Shown one piece after another: positions 20,332-21,297 of a stretch of DNA of 21,297 nt. The stretch is taken from positions 1-21,297 of the IMG/VR virus record IMGVR_UViG_3300036846_000453, one strand, 5' to 3'. The first letter of the stretch is position 1; each line of letters begins with the position of its first letter. The position numbers and the translations under genes are program-made. This stretch comes from a virus. Under the pieces are notes generated by a model. It did not search any database. It was not told the origin of the DNA and saw nothing but the letters and a program-made list of their open reading frames with translations.

Positions 20332-21297
20332 ATGGAAAAGCTTCTGTTGTTAGCATTACTGTCACAAGTTAATTTACTTGGACAAACTCAAGTTGATTGG
20401 ATTTCTCAAGTTAAGAATAAACCAGCATATGATGCAAGACAGTATAATTTTCCTCCACAATCTCCTGGCGGTAATTTATCTGTTGGTGCAAATACTATTA
20501 CAATGAAGCCATGTCCACAAGGTGTTAGTAGGACTGATTTAAATCACCAACTTTATATTTCTGGAGGAACTGGTACTCCTGAAGCTGGTTTAATTACTGG
20601 TGGTACTTGTACATCTGGTGCGGCTTCTGGAACAATTATCCTATCTCTATCTAATATACATTCAGGTGCTTGGAAGATTGGAAGTGCTACTAATGGATTG
20701 CAGGAAGCTGAAAAAGTTATTAAAGCAACTGGTAATGGTGGTTTGATACAGGTTGCTGCTGGTCTTTACAATCAATGTGGTACTTTTAATGCAGATACAC
20801 CTGGTATTTTTATTCAAGGCACCGGGAGTGCCGGAACAGGGTTAGAAAGTAATGTTGGAATAGTCACTGGTGGTGGAACAACTATTCAACCTTGTACAGC
20901 AAACCAGGTACTTTTTACAGTATCACAAGGTTATCCATATACGTCAACTGTAAGTTTTCTTTCAGTACGTGATATTGCTTTTTATAATAAGGGTCTTGTT
21001 GGTATAAAGGCGATTTATGCTGTTAGAGATACTACTGGTTTATATCAAAATCTTAGTTTTACTGGTGCAACTAATCTTTTCTATGGATTTTACTTTGATC
21101 GTACATGGGGTGAGCAAATTTCTCATATAACTACTTGGGGGATGACTGTTAATTTTTTTGGGTCTACAGTTGATGTTGATACAACTTGGGGCAATACACT
21201 TAGTGGAAATCTCTATATTAGTAATTGGGTAAGTGTGACAACTAACAACGTTGGCTCACCCATTATCACACTTCAACGATATATTACTTGTACAATT
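20332..21297 (+). CDS. Tail spike/fibre, beta-helix-like, with signal-like N-terminus, partial
   Basis: Open from ATG 20332 to the window edge (322 codons, no stop), three bases after the previous gene. The N-terminus MEKLLLLALLSQVNLLGQTQ has one basic residue, a hydrophobic core and a polar end, like a secretion signal. Then comes QVDWISQVKNKPAYDARQYN, the 'tqvdW..QvKnkP..Dar.y' lead found before pectate-lyase-like tail spikes. The rest is Gly/Thr/Asn-rich beta-strand repeats (SGTIILSLSNIHSG, GGLIQVAAGLYNQCG, SVRDIAFYNKG). It is probably a right-handed beta-helix receptor-binding or capsule-degrading spike. The catalytic residues cannot be assigned, and the C-terminus is missing. Confidence 0.75.
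   Translation, partial: MEKLLLLALLSQVNLLGQTQVDWISQVKNKPAYDARQYNFPPQSPGGNLSVGANTITMKPCPQGVSRTDLNHQLYISGGTGTPEAGLITGGTCTSGAASGTIILSLSNIHSGAWKIGSATNGLQEAEKVIKATGNGGLIQVAAGLYNQCGTFNADTPGIFIQGTGSAGTGLESNVGIVTGGGTTIQPCTANQVLFTVSQGYPYTSTVSFLSVRDIAFYNKGLVGIKAIYAVRDTTGLYQNLSFTGATNLFYGFYFDRTWGEQISHITTWGMTVNFFGSTVDVDTTWGNTLSGNLYISNWVSVTTNNVGSPIITLQRYITCTI

Overview
The window is a piece of a tailed double-stranded DNA bacteriophage (Caudoviricetes), 21.3 kb, AT-rich by eye. Evidence: a large terminase, portal, scaffold-like protein, major capsid protein and tail-fibre/tail-spike genes in the usual order on the plus strand, and a tightly packed leftward block of small genes with phage-type DNA-metabolism enzymes on the minus strand. 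No integrase, repressor, tRNA, CRISPR array or insertion sequence is visible. The host cannot be named. Consensus sigma70-like promoters (TTGACA/TATAAT) and many Shine-Dalgarno sites show a bacterial host with ordinary transcription signals. All three stop codons are used normally, so there is no sign of recoding.

Layout. (1) Minus strand, 6807 down to 1: the probable early/replication block. From its promoter at 6910-6937 come a zinc-ribbon protein (199 aa), a protein with an internal duplication (131 aa), a two-helix membrane protein (76 aa), a LIM-like zinc-finger protein (264 aa) and three small proteins (87, 59 and 97 aa). A second, near-perfect promoter (3911-3939) drives an SNF2-type helicase (629 aa). 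After a 256-base structured gap come a coiled-coil protein and a small membrane protein that overlap, a Cas4/RecB-like PD-(D/E)XK nuclease with predicted Fe-S cysteines, and a zinc-ribbon protein cut by the window edge. (2) 6808-7511: a non-coding divergent control region with the leftward promoter, two or three rightward promoters, an AT-rich tract, inverted and direct repeats; it is the best candidate for a replication origin. (3) 7664-9115, plus strand: four small unknown genes separated by two strong terminators and a repeated operator-like dyad. (4) 9363-12983: a run of small accessory genes, including a possible terminase small subunit, a Trp/Pro-rich protein, a predicted HExxH metallopeptidase and a CxxGH zinc-finger protein. 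(5) 12990-19164: the head module (TerL, portal, tiny membrane protein, scaffold, capsid, probable decoration protein), closed by a strong terminator. (6) 19223-end: a GT-A glycosyltransferase, a tail-fibre-type adaptor and the start of a beta-helix-like tail spike that begins with a signal-peptide-like segment.

How the parts work together: the leftward genes would take over the host and replicate or process DNA (helicase plus nuclease). The rightward genes build and fill the head, then add receptor-binding proteins. The related sequences of the leftward and first rightward promoters suggest the two arms share a control. Four intrinsic terminators lie in the rightward arm with little promoter sequence after them, which hints at antitermination or graded read-through.
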